Source: Vasconcelosia minhoensis LEGE 07310
GTDB lineage: Bacteria > Cyanobacteriota > Cyanobacteriia > Phormidesmidales > Phormidesmidaceae
NCBI RefSeq assembly: GCF_015207255.1
Contig: NZ_JADEXG010000023.1
Coordinates: 1 to 64,000, forward strand
Length of the DNA: 64,000 nt
Reading direction: 5' to 3'
Position 1 is the stretch's first letter, and each line of letters starts with the position of its first letter. Below are positions 17,437 to 25,319 of the stretch, one piece after another. The notes under the pieces were generated by a model, which saw only the letters and a program-made list of their open reading frames with translations, made no database searches and was not told the origin of the DNA. A program made the position numbers and the translations under genes.

Positions 17437-17873
17437 AAGTTTAGCTTTCTTAATATAGCGCAGCGAAGGGCAGAACCCGATTTTATCAGGCAGGTCTCGC
17501 TAAGGATTCTGGGGCAATTGGGATTAGGCCTGGGCAGGCGATAGCTGGAAGCGCGATCGCGGCATACTGAGGCTGCAAACAGCGATCGCTAGGTAACAAG
17601 ATCGGATGAAATATGACCCCGCTAAGCACCATCGGCGCTCAATTCGATTAAGTGGATACGACTATAGCCAATCTGGCTTCTACTTCGTTACCCTTTGCGT
17701 TCAGCATCGGGCCTGCCTATTTGGTCATATTCAGGATGGGCAAATGCATTTGAATAGTGCTGGCCTCATGATCGATCGATGGTGGCGCAAAATCCCCGAT
17801 AAGTTTCCCCACGTGACCATCGATGCCCAAATCGTTATGCCCAACCATTACCACGCCATCATCACCATCCCCG

Positions 17874-17901
17874 TTGGGGCAGACCCAAGTGTCTGCCCCA
17901 A
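17874..17901. repeat. REP-like hairpin inside the transposase gene (first)
   Basis: TTGGGGCAGAC and GTCTGCCCCAA are perfect 11-base arms around CCAAGT. The element is translated in frame as part of the transposase (VGADPSVCPN). GGGGCAGAC hairpins of this kind occur as dispersed repeats in cyanobacteria, as far as I recall. Confidence 0.6.
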
Positions 17902-17957
17902 TCCAGAATTGACGCCCCCCACCGACCCCATCCATCCAATCGCGGGGATTATTGCAT

Positions 17958-18002
17958 TGGGCGAACGTACTGCATCGGGCGAACACGTGGGTTCGCCCCT
18001 AC
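17958..18002. repeat. REP-like hairpin inside the transposase gene (second)
   Basis: GGGCGAAC at 17977-17984 and GTTCGCCC at 17991-17998 form a perfect eight-base stem with loop ACGTGG. A further GGGCGAAC copy lies at about 17959-17966, giving a half-site plus hairpin arrangement like REP/BIME elements. It is read through in frame (LGERTASGEHVGSPLL). Confidence 0.6.
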
Positions 18003-18267
18003 TGGCGGTGTCTTTGGGGCGGATGGTGCAATGGGCTAAAACGATGACGACGAATGAATATATCCGTGGGGTAAAACGCGGTGAATGGCAGCCGTTTCAT
18101 AAACGATTATGGCAGCGGAATTATTATGAGCACATCATTCGCGACGAAAAAGCCCTGACAAATATTCGAAACTACATAGCAGACAACCCAGCACGATGGA
18201 ACCGGGATCAGCTGCATCCTCAAAATCCATCAAAATACTAGGAATAGTCACGTCTGCAGGAGGTTAG

Positions 18268-18480
18268 GTCGTATTTTCAGTTGATAACCTCAAGGGTGGC
18301 GTTGGTAAAACCACCGCAGCGGTCAACGTGGCGGCAACCCTGGCGCATTCCTGCAAAGTTAAAACAGGCAGTACGACAAAACCTATGCGGGTGCTGCTAA
18401 TCGACCTCGACCCGCGAAGTAACGCTTCGCTAACGCTGCTAGGCTCAAGGAATAATACGACGCCAGTAAAACCACATTAG
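18268..18480 (+). pseudogene. ParA-family ATPase remnant
   Basis: The frame reads [20 protein letters not shown], the deviant Walker A of ParA/Soj ATPases, then [19 protein letters not shown], the A' motif region. After that it departs from the family and stops at TAG 18480. It has no start codon (a TAG precedes at 18265-18267), and the C-terminal two thirds are missing. Intact relatives are 200-260 residues. It is therefore a 5' fragment of a partition or MinD-like ATPase, perhaps left from a plasmid or island. A short further coding-like frame (LLKHELTRNDRQEWVKLTG, 18478-18570) follows and may be another remnant. Confidence 0.65.
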
Positions 18481-18699
18481 CCTGCTCAAGCACGAGCTGA
18501 CTCGAAACGATCGGCAAGAATGGGTCAAGCTCACCGGCAAAATTCTAGACCGGATCAAGCTACTGGGCTGAAGCAAGCGCCGCTGCAATTGAGAAAAAAT
18601 TGGCAAGGCCATTTTGCCGCGATCGCAGTTCAGTAGCTCCGACAAATATTCCGCAGGGTTAAAATAGGGCAAAAGCCTGCATAGCGTCAGGACTGCGAA

Positions 18700-19161
18700 A
18701 TGATTTCATCTCAGGTGCGTCAGCGCCAACTTGCCGAACTGTATGAACGGGATTTTTGCCAATGGGCAGAGCAAACCGCTCAGCAACTTCGTGACGGCAA
18801 TTTTTCCGACCTAGACCTGGCAAACCTGATCGAAGAAATGGAGGATATGAGCCGCAGTCAGAAACGGGCATTACTCAGTAACCTCCGGGTGCTGCTGCTG
18901 CACCTCCTGAAACTCCAGCATCAGCCTGAAAAGCGCTCTTCCAGCTGGCGTAGCATTATTATCGAACATCGCATCCGCATTCAGGACGCCTTCGAAGAGA
19001 GCCCTAGCCTAAAACCCTATCTTCAATCAAGCTTCAACAAGACCTACCAGAAAGCTAGAAAGCAGGCAGCCGCGGAAACAGAGCTTCCCATCACTACGTT
19101 TCCTGAACAGCCGAATTTCACAATGGAAGACGCTCTGAACGACGAGTTTATTCCCAACTAG
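18700..19161 (+). CDS. DUF29 domain-containing protein
   Basis: The 153-residue product matches DUF29: LAELYERDFCQWAEQTAQQLRDGNFSDLDLANLIEEMEDMSRSQKRALLS, then LLLHLLKLQHQPEKRSSSW, the most conserved stretch, and the ITTFPEQPNFTMEDALNDEF end. DUF29 proteins are small, helical, cytosolic and abundant in multicopy in cyanobacteria. Their function is unknown, though they often lie near mobile or toxin-antitoxin genes. Here the neighbours are a parA fragment upstream and a flavoprotein 32 bases downstream on the same strand. The frame is full length. Confidence 0.88.
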   Translation: MISSQVRQRQLAELYERDFCQWAEQTAQQLRDGNFSDLDLANLIEEMEDMSRSQKRALLSNLRVLLLHLLKLQHQPEKRSSSWRSIIIEHRIRIQDAFEESPSLKPYLQSSFNKTYQKARKQAAAETELPITTFPEQPNFTMEDALNDEFIPN

Positions 19162-19193
19162 GGTGTCTACGGATACTTTTCTACCCATAGCCT

Positions 19194-20432
19194 ATGCTCG
19201 TTTCACCATCTCCATCTATTGCAGTCATTGGCGGTGGGGCCGCCGGTTTTTTTGCCGCGATCGCAGCTGCCGAATCCTCAAATAGCGCTGTCAGCCTCTA
19301 CGAAGCCGGACCCGAGCCGCTGGCCAAAGTTCGCATCTCCGGCGGCGGACGCTGCAACGTCACCCACCACTGCTTTGACCCGGCCCAGCTGGTGCAGCAC
19401 TACCCCCGCGGCGGTCGAGCCCTGCGCGGGGCCTTCAGCCGGTTTCAGCCCAAAGATACGGTGGCATGGTTTACCCAGCGCGGCGTGCGGCTCAAGACAG
19501 AGCCAGACGGGCGGATGTTTCCCGTCACGGATGCCTCGGAGACGATTGTAGACTGTCTGACGCAGGCAGCTCGGTCGGTGGGGGTGCAGCTGAAAACGCG
19601 ATCGCCCCTGAAATCAGCCGAGCGCATCACCGATGGATTCAAGCTGCGGTTTCGGACGGGGGAAGTGACGTGCGATCGCCTCTTGCTCGCCACCGGCAGC
19701 AGCCCTATCGGCCACCGGGTAGCTCAGTCCCTCGGCCATACGGTCACGGCTCCCGTCCCCTCACTGTTCACCCTCAACATCGCCGACCCGCTGCTGCACC
19801 AGCTCAGCGGCGTTGCGATTGAAACCGTTGACCTCAAGCTCAAGTTGGAAGGCGCTAAACCCCTGAGCCAGACCGGGCCGCTGCTGATTACCCATTGGGG
19901 CCTGAGTGGACCAGCCGTGCTGAAGCTGTCGGCCTGGGGGGCTAGAGCGTTGCATCAGCAACGGTATCGGGGGCAGGTGCAGATTGGCTGGCTGCCTGCA
20001 ATGACTCAGGATCAGGTGCGGCAGCAGCTTTTGGCGATTAAGGGAGACTGGGCAAAACGCGCGATCGCACCCCACAATCCCTTCCCCCTACCCAAGCGGC
20101 TCTGGCAGTACCTCACTCAGCGAGCCGGACTCGACCCCACCCTCACCTGGGCCAACCTGTCCAAAAAAGCCCTCCATCAGCTCGTTCTGGAACTCTCCCA
20201 GGGCCAGTACGATATCGGCGGCAAAGGCATCTTCAAAGAAGAATTCGTCACCTGCGGCGGCGTCCAGCTCAAGGAAGTTAACTTTCAAACCATGGAAAGC
20301 CGCCTCTGCCCCGGACTCTACTTCGCTGGCGAAATCTTAGACATCGACGGCGTCACCGGCGGCTTCAATTTCCAAAGCGCCTGGACGACAGGCTGGCTAG
20401 CGGGACGGGCTATGGGTGAGGTGAGCGATTAG
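19194..20432 (+). CDS. HI0933-like NAD(P)/FAD-dependent oxidoreductase (BaiN/RdsA family)
   Basis: The 412-residue flavoprotein opens with an FAD dinucleotide motif (IAVIGGGAAGFFAAIAAAE) and has the family signature KVRISGGGRCNVTHH at about residues 50-64. The central ATG-type motif LLLATGSSPIGHR and the final VTCGGVQLKEVNFQTMESR / GLYFAGEILDIDGVTGGFNFQSAW complete it. The last motif contacts FAD. It is cytosolic. The exact reaction is not settled for the cyanobacterial members. The start at 19194 is ATG. It appears intact, unlike several neighbours. Confidence 0.9.
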   Translation: MLVSPSPSIAVIGGGAAGFFAAIAAAESSNSAVSLYEAGPEPLAKVRISGGGRCNVTHHCFDPAQLVQHYPRGGRALRGAFSRFQPKDTVAWFTQRGVRLKTEPDGRMFPVTDASETIVDCLTQAARSVGVQLKTRSPLKSAERITDGFKLRFRTGEVTCDRLLLATGSSPIGHRVAQSLGHTVTAPVPSLFTLNIADPLLHQLSGVAIETVDLKLKLEGAKPLSQTGPLLITHWGLSGPAVLKLSAWGARALHQQRYRGQVQIGWLPAMTQDQVRQQLLAIKGDWAKRAIAPHNPFPLPKRLWQYLTQRAGLDPTLTWANLSKKALHQLVLELSQGQYDIGGKGIFKEEFVTCGGVQLKEVNFQTMESRLCPGLYFAGEILDIDGVTGGFNFQSAWTTGWLAGRAMGEVSD

Positions 20433-20467
20433 AAAAGAACGGTGTGATCTGGCAAATGTGACAGATC

Positions 20468-20580
20468 TTGAGGGTAGGTTGGGAAGGCGACAGACGAATT
20501 AATTATGCAGTCTTTCACTTTGACATGAGGGGCGAGAATTTTTGGATTCCGGAAAACAATACCGATGTTGAAATTGATTT
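20468..20580 (+). pseudogene. XisI-like fragment
   Basis: The frame reads LRVGWEGDRRINYAVFHFDM and then ENFWIPENNTDVEI. This corresponds to the central part of XisI proteins, the fdxN element excision controlling factor family, whose pattern is LGW.G.RR....H..I...K.WI..NNTD. The first third (usually up to DRYQ) is cut by a stop just upstream, and the C-terminal motif (ELV..G.....IVLGF) is not found after about 20580. XisI normally pairs with XisH, which is absent here. It is a remnant, identified by eye from a short match. Confidence 0.5.
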
Positions 20581-20670
20581 CGAGTTTCGCTACTACTTCT
20601 GTCAGCGGGAAGCCGTTGAACCACTGATTTACCTCAAAGAAGTACGCGGATTGAACCCCCTGTGCTCCAG

Positions 20671-21672
20671 TCACGATGAAGCACGATATACGCGAAATAC
20701 CTTACCGTGCAAATCACCAGGTTGCCAGCTGTAGTCGCCGATAGCTTCGGCCTCAAGGTCAGGGGTCGCCTGAAGAAACTCATCGAAGGCTCGCTTCTCG
20801 CCCTTATTCTCCCTAGCCAATGGGTTCCAGTCATCAAAGAATATGATCGCTTCGCTACGGATGAGGGGTCCGCAGAATTCCAGTGCCTCCTTCGCCGACG
20901 AATACAGGTCGCAGTCCATCATAATCAAGCTTGCTTGACGAAGGTTGTGCTTCGCTATCAGGGCGCTGGTGAGCGTATCAGCGAAGAATCCCTTGATCAG
21001 GGTAACGCGTCTCCAATCGACGTTGCGCCGGTTCAGGGACTGCACAACCCTGTCGTAGTCGGCATAGAAGGCGCCTTCTTGCCAGTGACCATCGCTGTCG
21101 CTTGGCAGGCCGGCAAATGAATCAAACCCGAAAAGGCGAACGTGGCTAAGCTCGGCGCGTAAGAGCTCGTCGTACATCAGCAGCAAGGAACTCCCACCGT
21201 AGACGCCGAACTCGATATAGTCGCCGATGCCTTCCGGCCCTAACTTCTGTTGGAGGTAGCCCAGCGCATTGCGGAACTGCAGGCGGAGTTCGTCCTCATT
21301 AACATAACCGCCTACAGGGAGCGGATAGCCCCAGCGGCGGTGAGAGAGCCTCCAACGGACCAGCAGCAGCCATTCCAATGTCCGCTTTAACGGTATCTCC
21401 AGCGGCTTCAGTGCCCGTCGTAACCGCGTGCGCAGACCTAACCGCATGCGCAGCGAGGCAATCGCATTGCGAGCAGAGTCTCGAAAATGAGTGATGATTG
21501 GCATTTCGTCAGTCCGCTGGGTAAGGGAGCAGATTTTAGATATTATTGCCTGCTCTCTTCCTTGAAACTGTTCATACAATTTGTACTGTATACGGCTAAT
21601 AACTTCAAGCTCGGCATGCGCCCTATCTATCGCGTTATGCATTTCGCTTGCCTTATATCCCTTCCCCAGCAC
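20671..21672 (-). CDS. TylF/MycF-type O-methyltransferase
   Basis: The 333-residue product has a C-terminal SAM-dependent methyltransferase of the macrocin O-methyltransferase family: YIEFGVYGGSSLLLMYDELL (SAM glycine motif), LFGFDSFAGLPSDSDGHWQEGAF, SLIMMDCDLYSSAKEALEF and IIFFDDWNP (metal-binding acids). About 100 N-terminal residues are helical and basic. Such enzymes methylate sugars in antibiotics or surface glycans. The annotated start is GTG 21672, but ATG 21642 with an AAGG upstream is equally good and gives a protein ten residues shorter. It is divergent from an ABC exporter, so a role in a surface glycan or metabolite is possible. Confidence 0.85.
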   Translation of the reverse strand: MLGKGYKASEMHNAIDRAHAELEVISRIQYKLYEQFQGREQAIISKICSLTQRTDEMPIITHFRDSARNAIASLRMRLGLRTRLRRALKPLEIPLKRTLEWLLLVRWRLSHRRWGYPLPVGGYVNEDELRLQFRNALGYLQQKLGPEGIGDYIEFGVYGGSSLLLMYDELLRAELSHVRLFGFDSFAGLPSDSDGHWQEGAFYADYDRVVQSLNRRNVDWRRVTLIKGFFADTLTSALIAKHNLRQASLIMMDCDLYSSAKEALEFCGPLIRSEAIIFFDDWNPLARENKGEKRAFDEFLQATPDLEAEAIGDYSWQPGDLHGKVFRVYRASS

Positions 21673-21701
21673 TCTGAGACAGTCTTGCTCAGCTTGACCC
21701 T

Positions 21702-23465
21702 ATGACCCAATCGCATCCCCTTAGCCGCCTGCTGTCCTATCGCGATCGCTACCGTCGGCAGGTCTGGCTAGCCAGTCTTTGCTCTGTCCTGAATAAGGTC
21801 TTTGACCTGGCTCCGCCGGCGCTGATTGGCTTGGCTCTGGACGTGGTAGTGCAGCAGCAGGATTCGCTGATTGCCCGCTGGGGGATTCCCAGCATTCGCG
21901 GTCAGTTTATTGCGCTGGCGATTTTGACTTTTGTGATCTGGGGGCTGGAGTCGGTTTTTGAATATTTCTATAAGACCCTGTGGCGCAACCTGGCCCAGTC
22001 CCTGCAGCATCATCTGCGGCTGGATGCCTACGGACATTTGCAGGGACTGGATTTGGCCTACTTTGAGAATCGCAGCAGCGGCAGCCTGATGGCCGTGCTG
22101 AATGACGATATTAACCAGCTAGAGCGCTTTTTGGACCATGGCGCAAACCAGCTCCTGCAGCTGGCGACCACGGCGCTGATCATTGGGGCTGCCTTCTTTA
22201 TCCTGGCACCGAGCATGGCCTGGATGGCGATTTTGCCGATGCCGTTTGTGGTGTGGGGCGCGATCGCGTTCCAAAAGCGGCTGGCCCCGCGCTATGCCGA
22301 AGTACGCGAGCGGGTGAGCCTGCTGAACAGCCGCCTGTCGAATAATATCTCTGGCATTACCACGATCAAAAGCTTTACGGCGGAGACCTATGAAACCGAG
22401 CGCATCCGGCAGGAAAGCGAAGCCTACCGCCAGAGCAACCGCCACGCGATCGCGTTGAGCGCCGCCTTCATTCCCCTGATTCGGATTATTATCCTGATTG
22501 GCTTTACAGCAATTCTGCTCTATGGCGGGCTCGCCGCCGTCGCCGGGGAGCTGGCTGTGAGCACCTATAGCGTGCTGGTGTTTCTCACCCAGCGGCTGCT
22601 CTGGCCCCTGACCAGCCTAGGAGAAACGCTGGATGAATATCAGCGAGCGATGGCTTCGACCCAGCGAGTAATGAACCTGCTGGAAACGTCCGCTTCGATT
22701 TCAGCAGGAACGCAGCCGCTGCCGAAGGGAAAGGTGCGGGGCGAAATTTGGTTTGAAGACATCACCTTTGCCTACGAAGCGCGGCATCCGGTGGTACAGC
22801 ACCTGACGCTGAAAGTGCCCGCCGGTAAAACGGTGGCCCTAGTCGGCGCGACCGGGTCGGGCAAAAGCACGCTAGTGAAGCTGCTGATGCAGTTCTACCA
22901 GGCTCAGCAGGGGCGAATTTTGCTCGATGGTCAGGATTTGCGATCGCTCGATCCCACCGACCTGCGCCAGGCCATCGGCTGGGTCAGTCAGGACGTCTTT
23001 CTCTTCCATGGTACCGTCGCCGAAAACATTGCCTACGGCAGCTTTGACGCTACGCTTGCAGAGATTCAGCAGGCCGCCCAGATGGCTGAGGCCGACGAGT
23101 TTATCCAGCAGCTCCCGGCAGGCTACGACACGCTAGTAGGCGAACGCGGCCAGAAGCTCTCCGGCGGCCAGCGGCAGCGACTGGCGATCGCCCGGGCCAT
23201 CCTCAAAGACCCGCCGATTTTGATTTTGGATGAAGCGACTTCGGCGGTGGATAACGAAACCGAAGCGGCGATCCAGCGAGCGTTAGAGAAGATTACGCAG
23301 AACCGGACAACAATCGCGATCGCCCACCGCCTTTCTACCGTCCGCAATACCGATCGGATCTACGTGATGGCTCAGGGCCAGCTGATTGAATGGGGCACCC
23401 ACGCTGAGCTTCTGGCCAGACAAGGCGTCTATGCCGGATTCTGGAAAATCCAAATGGGTGAATAG
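21702..23465 (+). CDS. ABC exporter, fused permease and ATPase
   Basis: The 587-residue half-transporter has six membrane helices (about residues 20-300), the coupling region [19 protein letters not shown], and a nucleotide-binding domain with Walker [11 protein letters not shown]-loop [11 protein letters not shown], signature [14 protein letters not shown], Walker [13 protein letters not shown] and H-loop AHRLST. This is the MsbA/lipid or drug exporter class and it works as a homodimer in the cytoplasmic membrane. The substrate cannot be read from sequence. It begins 30 bases after the divergent methyltransferase and ends just before a hairpin that serves the convergent fasciclin gene. Confidence 0.92.
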   Translation: MTQSHPLSRLLSYRDRYRRQVWLASLCSVLNKVFDLAPPALIGLALDVVVQQQDSLIARWGIPSIRGQFIALAILTFVIWGLESVFEYFYKTLWRNLAQSLQHHLRLDAYGHLQGLDLAYFENRSSGSLMAVLNDDINQLERFLDHGANQLLQLATTALIIGAAFFILAPSMAWMAILPMPFVVWGAIAFQKRLAPRYAEVRERVSLLNSRLSNNISGITTIKSFTAETYETERIRQESEAYRQSNRHAIALSAAFIPLIRIIILIGFTAILLYGGLAAVAGELAVSTYSVLVFLTQRLLWPLTSLGETLDEYQRAMASTQRVMNLLETSASISAGTQPLPKGKVRGEIWFEDITFAYEARHPVVQHLTLKVPAGKTVALVGATGSGKSTLVKLLMQFYQAQQGRILLDGQDLRSLDPTDLRQAIGWVSQDVFLFHGTVAENIAYGSFDATLAEIQQAAQMAEADEFIQQLPAGYDTLVGERGQKLSGGQRQRLAIARAILKDPPILILDEATSAVDNETEAAIQRALEKITQNRTTIAIAHRLSTVRNTDRIYVMAQGQLIEWGTHAELLARQGVYAGFWKIQMGE

Positions 23466-23469
23466 GGTA

Positions 23470-23503
23470 AATAAAAACGGTGCTGAGCCATCGCCCAGCA
23501 CCG
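23470..23503 (-). terminator. Rho-independent terminator of the fasciclin gene
   Basis: CGGTGCTG at 23478-23485 and CAGCACCG at 23496-23503 form a perfect eight-base stem. Read on the minus strand it is followed by TTTTTATTTA, so it terminates the leftward fasciclin transcript. Confidence 0.8.
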
Positions 23504-23526
23504 TGAAATCCATTACAGAGCGTTGA

Positions 23527-24219
23527 TTAGCCTTGAGCCTCAAGCGCTGAAACGAGCTGAGCCCGCAGCGCGCTAGGCAGCAGCACGCGATTTACGGCAT
23601 GAATCACGCCGTTGCTGGCCTGAACGTCAGCCTGAACGACGCTGCCGTTGTTGACGATGACTCGGTCAGGTGCCACGCGAATCGCCAATCCGCCGCCCAG
23701 GGCATCGATGCTGCCGGTCGAGAGGTCGCTCGCCATGACTTCGCCAGGTACGACGTGATAGGTCAGCACCTGCTGAAGCAGCGCCTTATTTTCTGGCTGG
23801 AGGAGAAACGCTAGCGCGCCGTCGGGCAGCTCGGCAAAGGCTTCGTCGGTGGGGGCGAAGACGGTGTAGGGACCCGGGCCAGACAGCGTACCGGCAAGGT
23901 CAGCCGCCTGAACTGCTTGGACTAGGGTATCAAACGAGTCGTTGCCTGAGGCCACTTCTACGATTGACATGATCGAAGTATCGGCAGCCGGGGTGGTCAT
24001 CTCTTCTGGAGACATGCCCTCTTCCTGAGACATGCCCTCAGGGGACATCTCCTCAGAGCCCATCTCGCCGGCTTCCATCTCTTCAGACATGCCCTCGCCA
24101 TGATTATCTGCCACGAGCACCTCGGCCCTGGCAGACAGGCCGGGTAAAAGACTGAGGCCAACAATTCCTGAGGCTAGGGCCAGCTTTTGAGTCAGTCGAA
24201 TAAAGTTATGAAGGGCCAT
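23527..24219 (-). CDS. Secreted fasciclin-domain protein
   Basis: The 230-residue protein has an export signal (LALASGIVGLSLLPGLSARA) and then a linker rich in Met, Glu, Gly and Ser with a repeated (S/G)xEEM or SPEEM unit (about residues 40-78). One fasciclin/FAS1 domain follows: DTLVQAVQAADLAGTLSGPGPYTVFAPTDEAFAELP, LTYHVVPGEVMASDL and NGVIHAVNRVLLP. FAS1 domains act in adhesion and are common in cyanobacterial periplasmic and extracellular proteins. The methionine-rich acidic linker is unusual and might bind metal (for example copper) or be a redox-sensitive spacer. A terminator follows the gene. Confidence 0.9.
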   Translation of the reverse strand: MALHNFIRLTQKLALASGIVGLSLLPGLSARAEVLVADNHGEGMSEEMEAGEMGSEEMSPEGMSQEEGMSPEEMTTPAADTSIMSIVEVASGNDSFDTLVQAVQAADLAGTLSGPGPYTVFAPTDEAFAELPDGALAFLLQPENKALLQQVLTYHVVPGEVMASDLSTGSIDALGGGLAIRVAPDRVIVNNGSVVQADVQASNGVIHAVNRVLLPSALRAQLVSALEAQG

Positions 24220-24327
24220 AAATAGTTTCTTGGTGTGAGCATGAACATTACAAAATGTAACGACCTATGAAAGGGAAAATCCTCCTGCTAAAGGAATAGC
24301 TCGACCCGGTGCCCGGCATAGAACAGC

Positions 24328-24927
24328 ATGAATCGTCAAAACTATGCCGTCATTCTCGCTGCCGGTTTCTCCCAGCGAATGGGGAGCGACAAGGCGGCTT
24401 TGCCCTGGCTAGGCGGTTCGCTGCTGTCCTACCAGGTGAGCCAGTGGCTGGCGCTGGGCGTGACTCCGGTGGTGGTGCTGGGCTCTCATAACTCGGCGCT
24501 GCAACAGCAATGCCCGGGGGACTGCGTCTGCGTGGTCAATCCGCTGCCGGAGGCGGGTAAGGCTGGGACGCTGCTGCGGGGACTGGCGGCGGTGGGAGAT
24601 TGGGACGGGGGATTCTGCGCGATCGCGGCGGTTGATCAGCCCCGTCCGGCAGCGGTTTATCAGAGGCTAATCGCGGCGTATGAGCGCGATCTCGCCTTAA
24701 TTACGGCTCCCACCCATCAGGGGCGACTGGGCCATCCGCTGCTATTTGCTGCGGCGATGCGGCCCCAGCTCATGGCTATTCGCGAAGAAACCTTAGGACT
24801 GCGACAGGTGATCCAGAACTGGGACCATGCGATCCATCGCTGCCCCTGCCCCGAGCCGATTGTCCTGGCCGACCTGAATACGCCTGAGCGCTATCAAACC
24901 TGGTTTGCTCAGGCGTCGGGCTGGTAA
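24328..24927 (+). CDS. MobA-like nucleotidyltransferase (molybdenum cofactor cytidylyl/guanylyltransferase-like)
   Basis: The 199-residue product opens with AVILAAGFSQRMGSDKAALPW, the nucleotide-binding loop LAAGxSxRMGxxK of MobA/MocA enzymes. It continues with CVVNPLPEAGKAGTLLRGLAA and the metal-binding region AAVDQPRP (usually VDxP), then GRLGHPLLF. MocA attaches CMP to molybdopterin for xanthine dehydrogenase-type enzymes and MobA attaches GMP. The next gene, 29 bases on, encodes 5-hydroxyisourate hydrolase. The pair fits purine catabolism and favours the MocA role. The distinction from other NTP transferases is inference. Confidence 0.78.
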   Translation: MNRQNYAVILAAGFSQRMGSDKAALPWLGGSLLSYQVSQWLALGVTPVVVLGSHNSALQQQCPGDCVCVVNPLPEAGKAGTLLRGLAAVGDWDGGFCAIAAVDQPRPAAVYQRLIAAYERDLALITAPTHQGRLGHPLLFAAAMRPQLMAIREETLGLRQVIQNWDHAIHRCPCPEPIVLADLNTPERYQTWFAQASGW

Positions 24928-24956
24928 TTTGGGAGTTACTTTTATCCCCGAGTTCT

Positions 24957-25319
24957 ATGAGCACCGGCAAACTGACGACCCACGTTTTAGATACCGCCCA
25001 CGGCTGCCCGGCGGCCAACTTGCAGATTGACCTCTGGCAGGTTTACTCCAGCAGCGATCGCACCCATCTCAAAACTGTCAAAACCAATGCCGATGGCCGC
25101 ACCGAGAGCCCGCTACTGCTGGAAGACGCTTTTCAGCCTGGGATCTATGAGCTGGTCTTTGCGGTCGGGGATTATTTTGCTGGTCTCGATGTTCCCCTCG
25201 ACAGCCCAATGTTTCTCGACCAGATTCCCCTCCGCTTTGGCATCGCCGACGCTGACAGCCACTACCATGTGCCGCTGCTGGTCTCGCCCTGGGCCTACAG
25301 CACCTATCGCGGCAGCTAG
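24957..25319 (+). CDS. uraH: 5-hydroxyisourate hydrolase (transthyretin-like)
   Basis: The 120-residue enzyme hydrolyses 5-hydroxyisourate in urate breakdown. It has the family signatures TTHVLDTAHGCPAANLQIDL at the start (active-site His), the Arg and His region YHVPLLVSPWAYSTYRGS at the end (C-terminal YRGS tetrapeptide with the YHVPLL motif), and the normal length. It works as a cytosolic homotetramer. It follows the MobA-like gene closely and is probably co-transcribed. Its last four bases overlap the end of the convergent glycosyltransferase gene. No other urate-pathway gene is in the window. Confidence 0.92.
   Translation: MSTGKLTTHVLDTAHGCPAANLQIDLWQVYSSSDRTHLKTVKTNADGRTESPLLLEDAFQPGIYELVFAVGDYFAGLDVPLDSPMFLDQIPLRFGIADADSHYHVPLLVSPWAYSTYRGS

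Larger units (their letters stand above)
17606..18241 (+). mobile_element. REP-associated tyrosine transposase (Y1/TnpA_REP, RAYT)
   Basis: The 211-residue protein is a Y1 HUH transposase of the REP-associated kind. It has GYDYSQSGFYFVTLCVQHRAC, the HUH motif in IVMPNHYHAIITI, and the catalytic tyrosine region WQRNYYEHIIRDEKALTNIRNYI. RAYTs are single-copy domesticated relatives of IS200/IS605 that act on REP hairpins. Between the HUH and tyrosine motifs there is an extra stretch (about residues 92-135) whose DNA is two REP-like hairpins read through in frame. The gene looks full length. The flanks hold a hairpin upstream and a broken parA downstream. Function is inferred from family. Confidence 0.9.

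Noticed and set aside
17874-18002. CRISPR-like repeats inside the RAYT gene
   Set aside because: The two elements are hairpins of different sequence without regular spacers, so they are REP-like.
16700-20670. A new defence or mobile system around the RAYT, ParA, DUF29 and XisI pieces
   Set aside because: ParA and XisI are fragments without starts or partners, and no conserved operon is visible. The patch looks like accumulated remnants.
20429-20674. An 81-residue leftward protein coupled to the methyltransferase
   Set aside because: The opposite strand of the same bases reads as a XisI fragment, which explains the open frame better.
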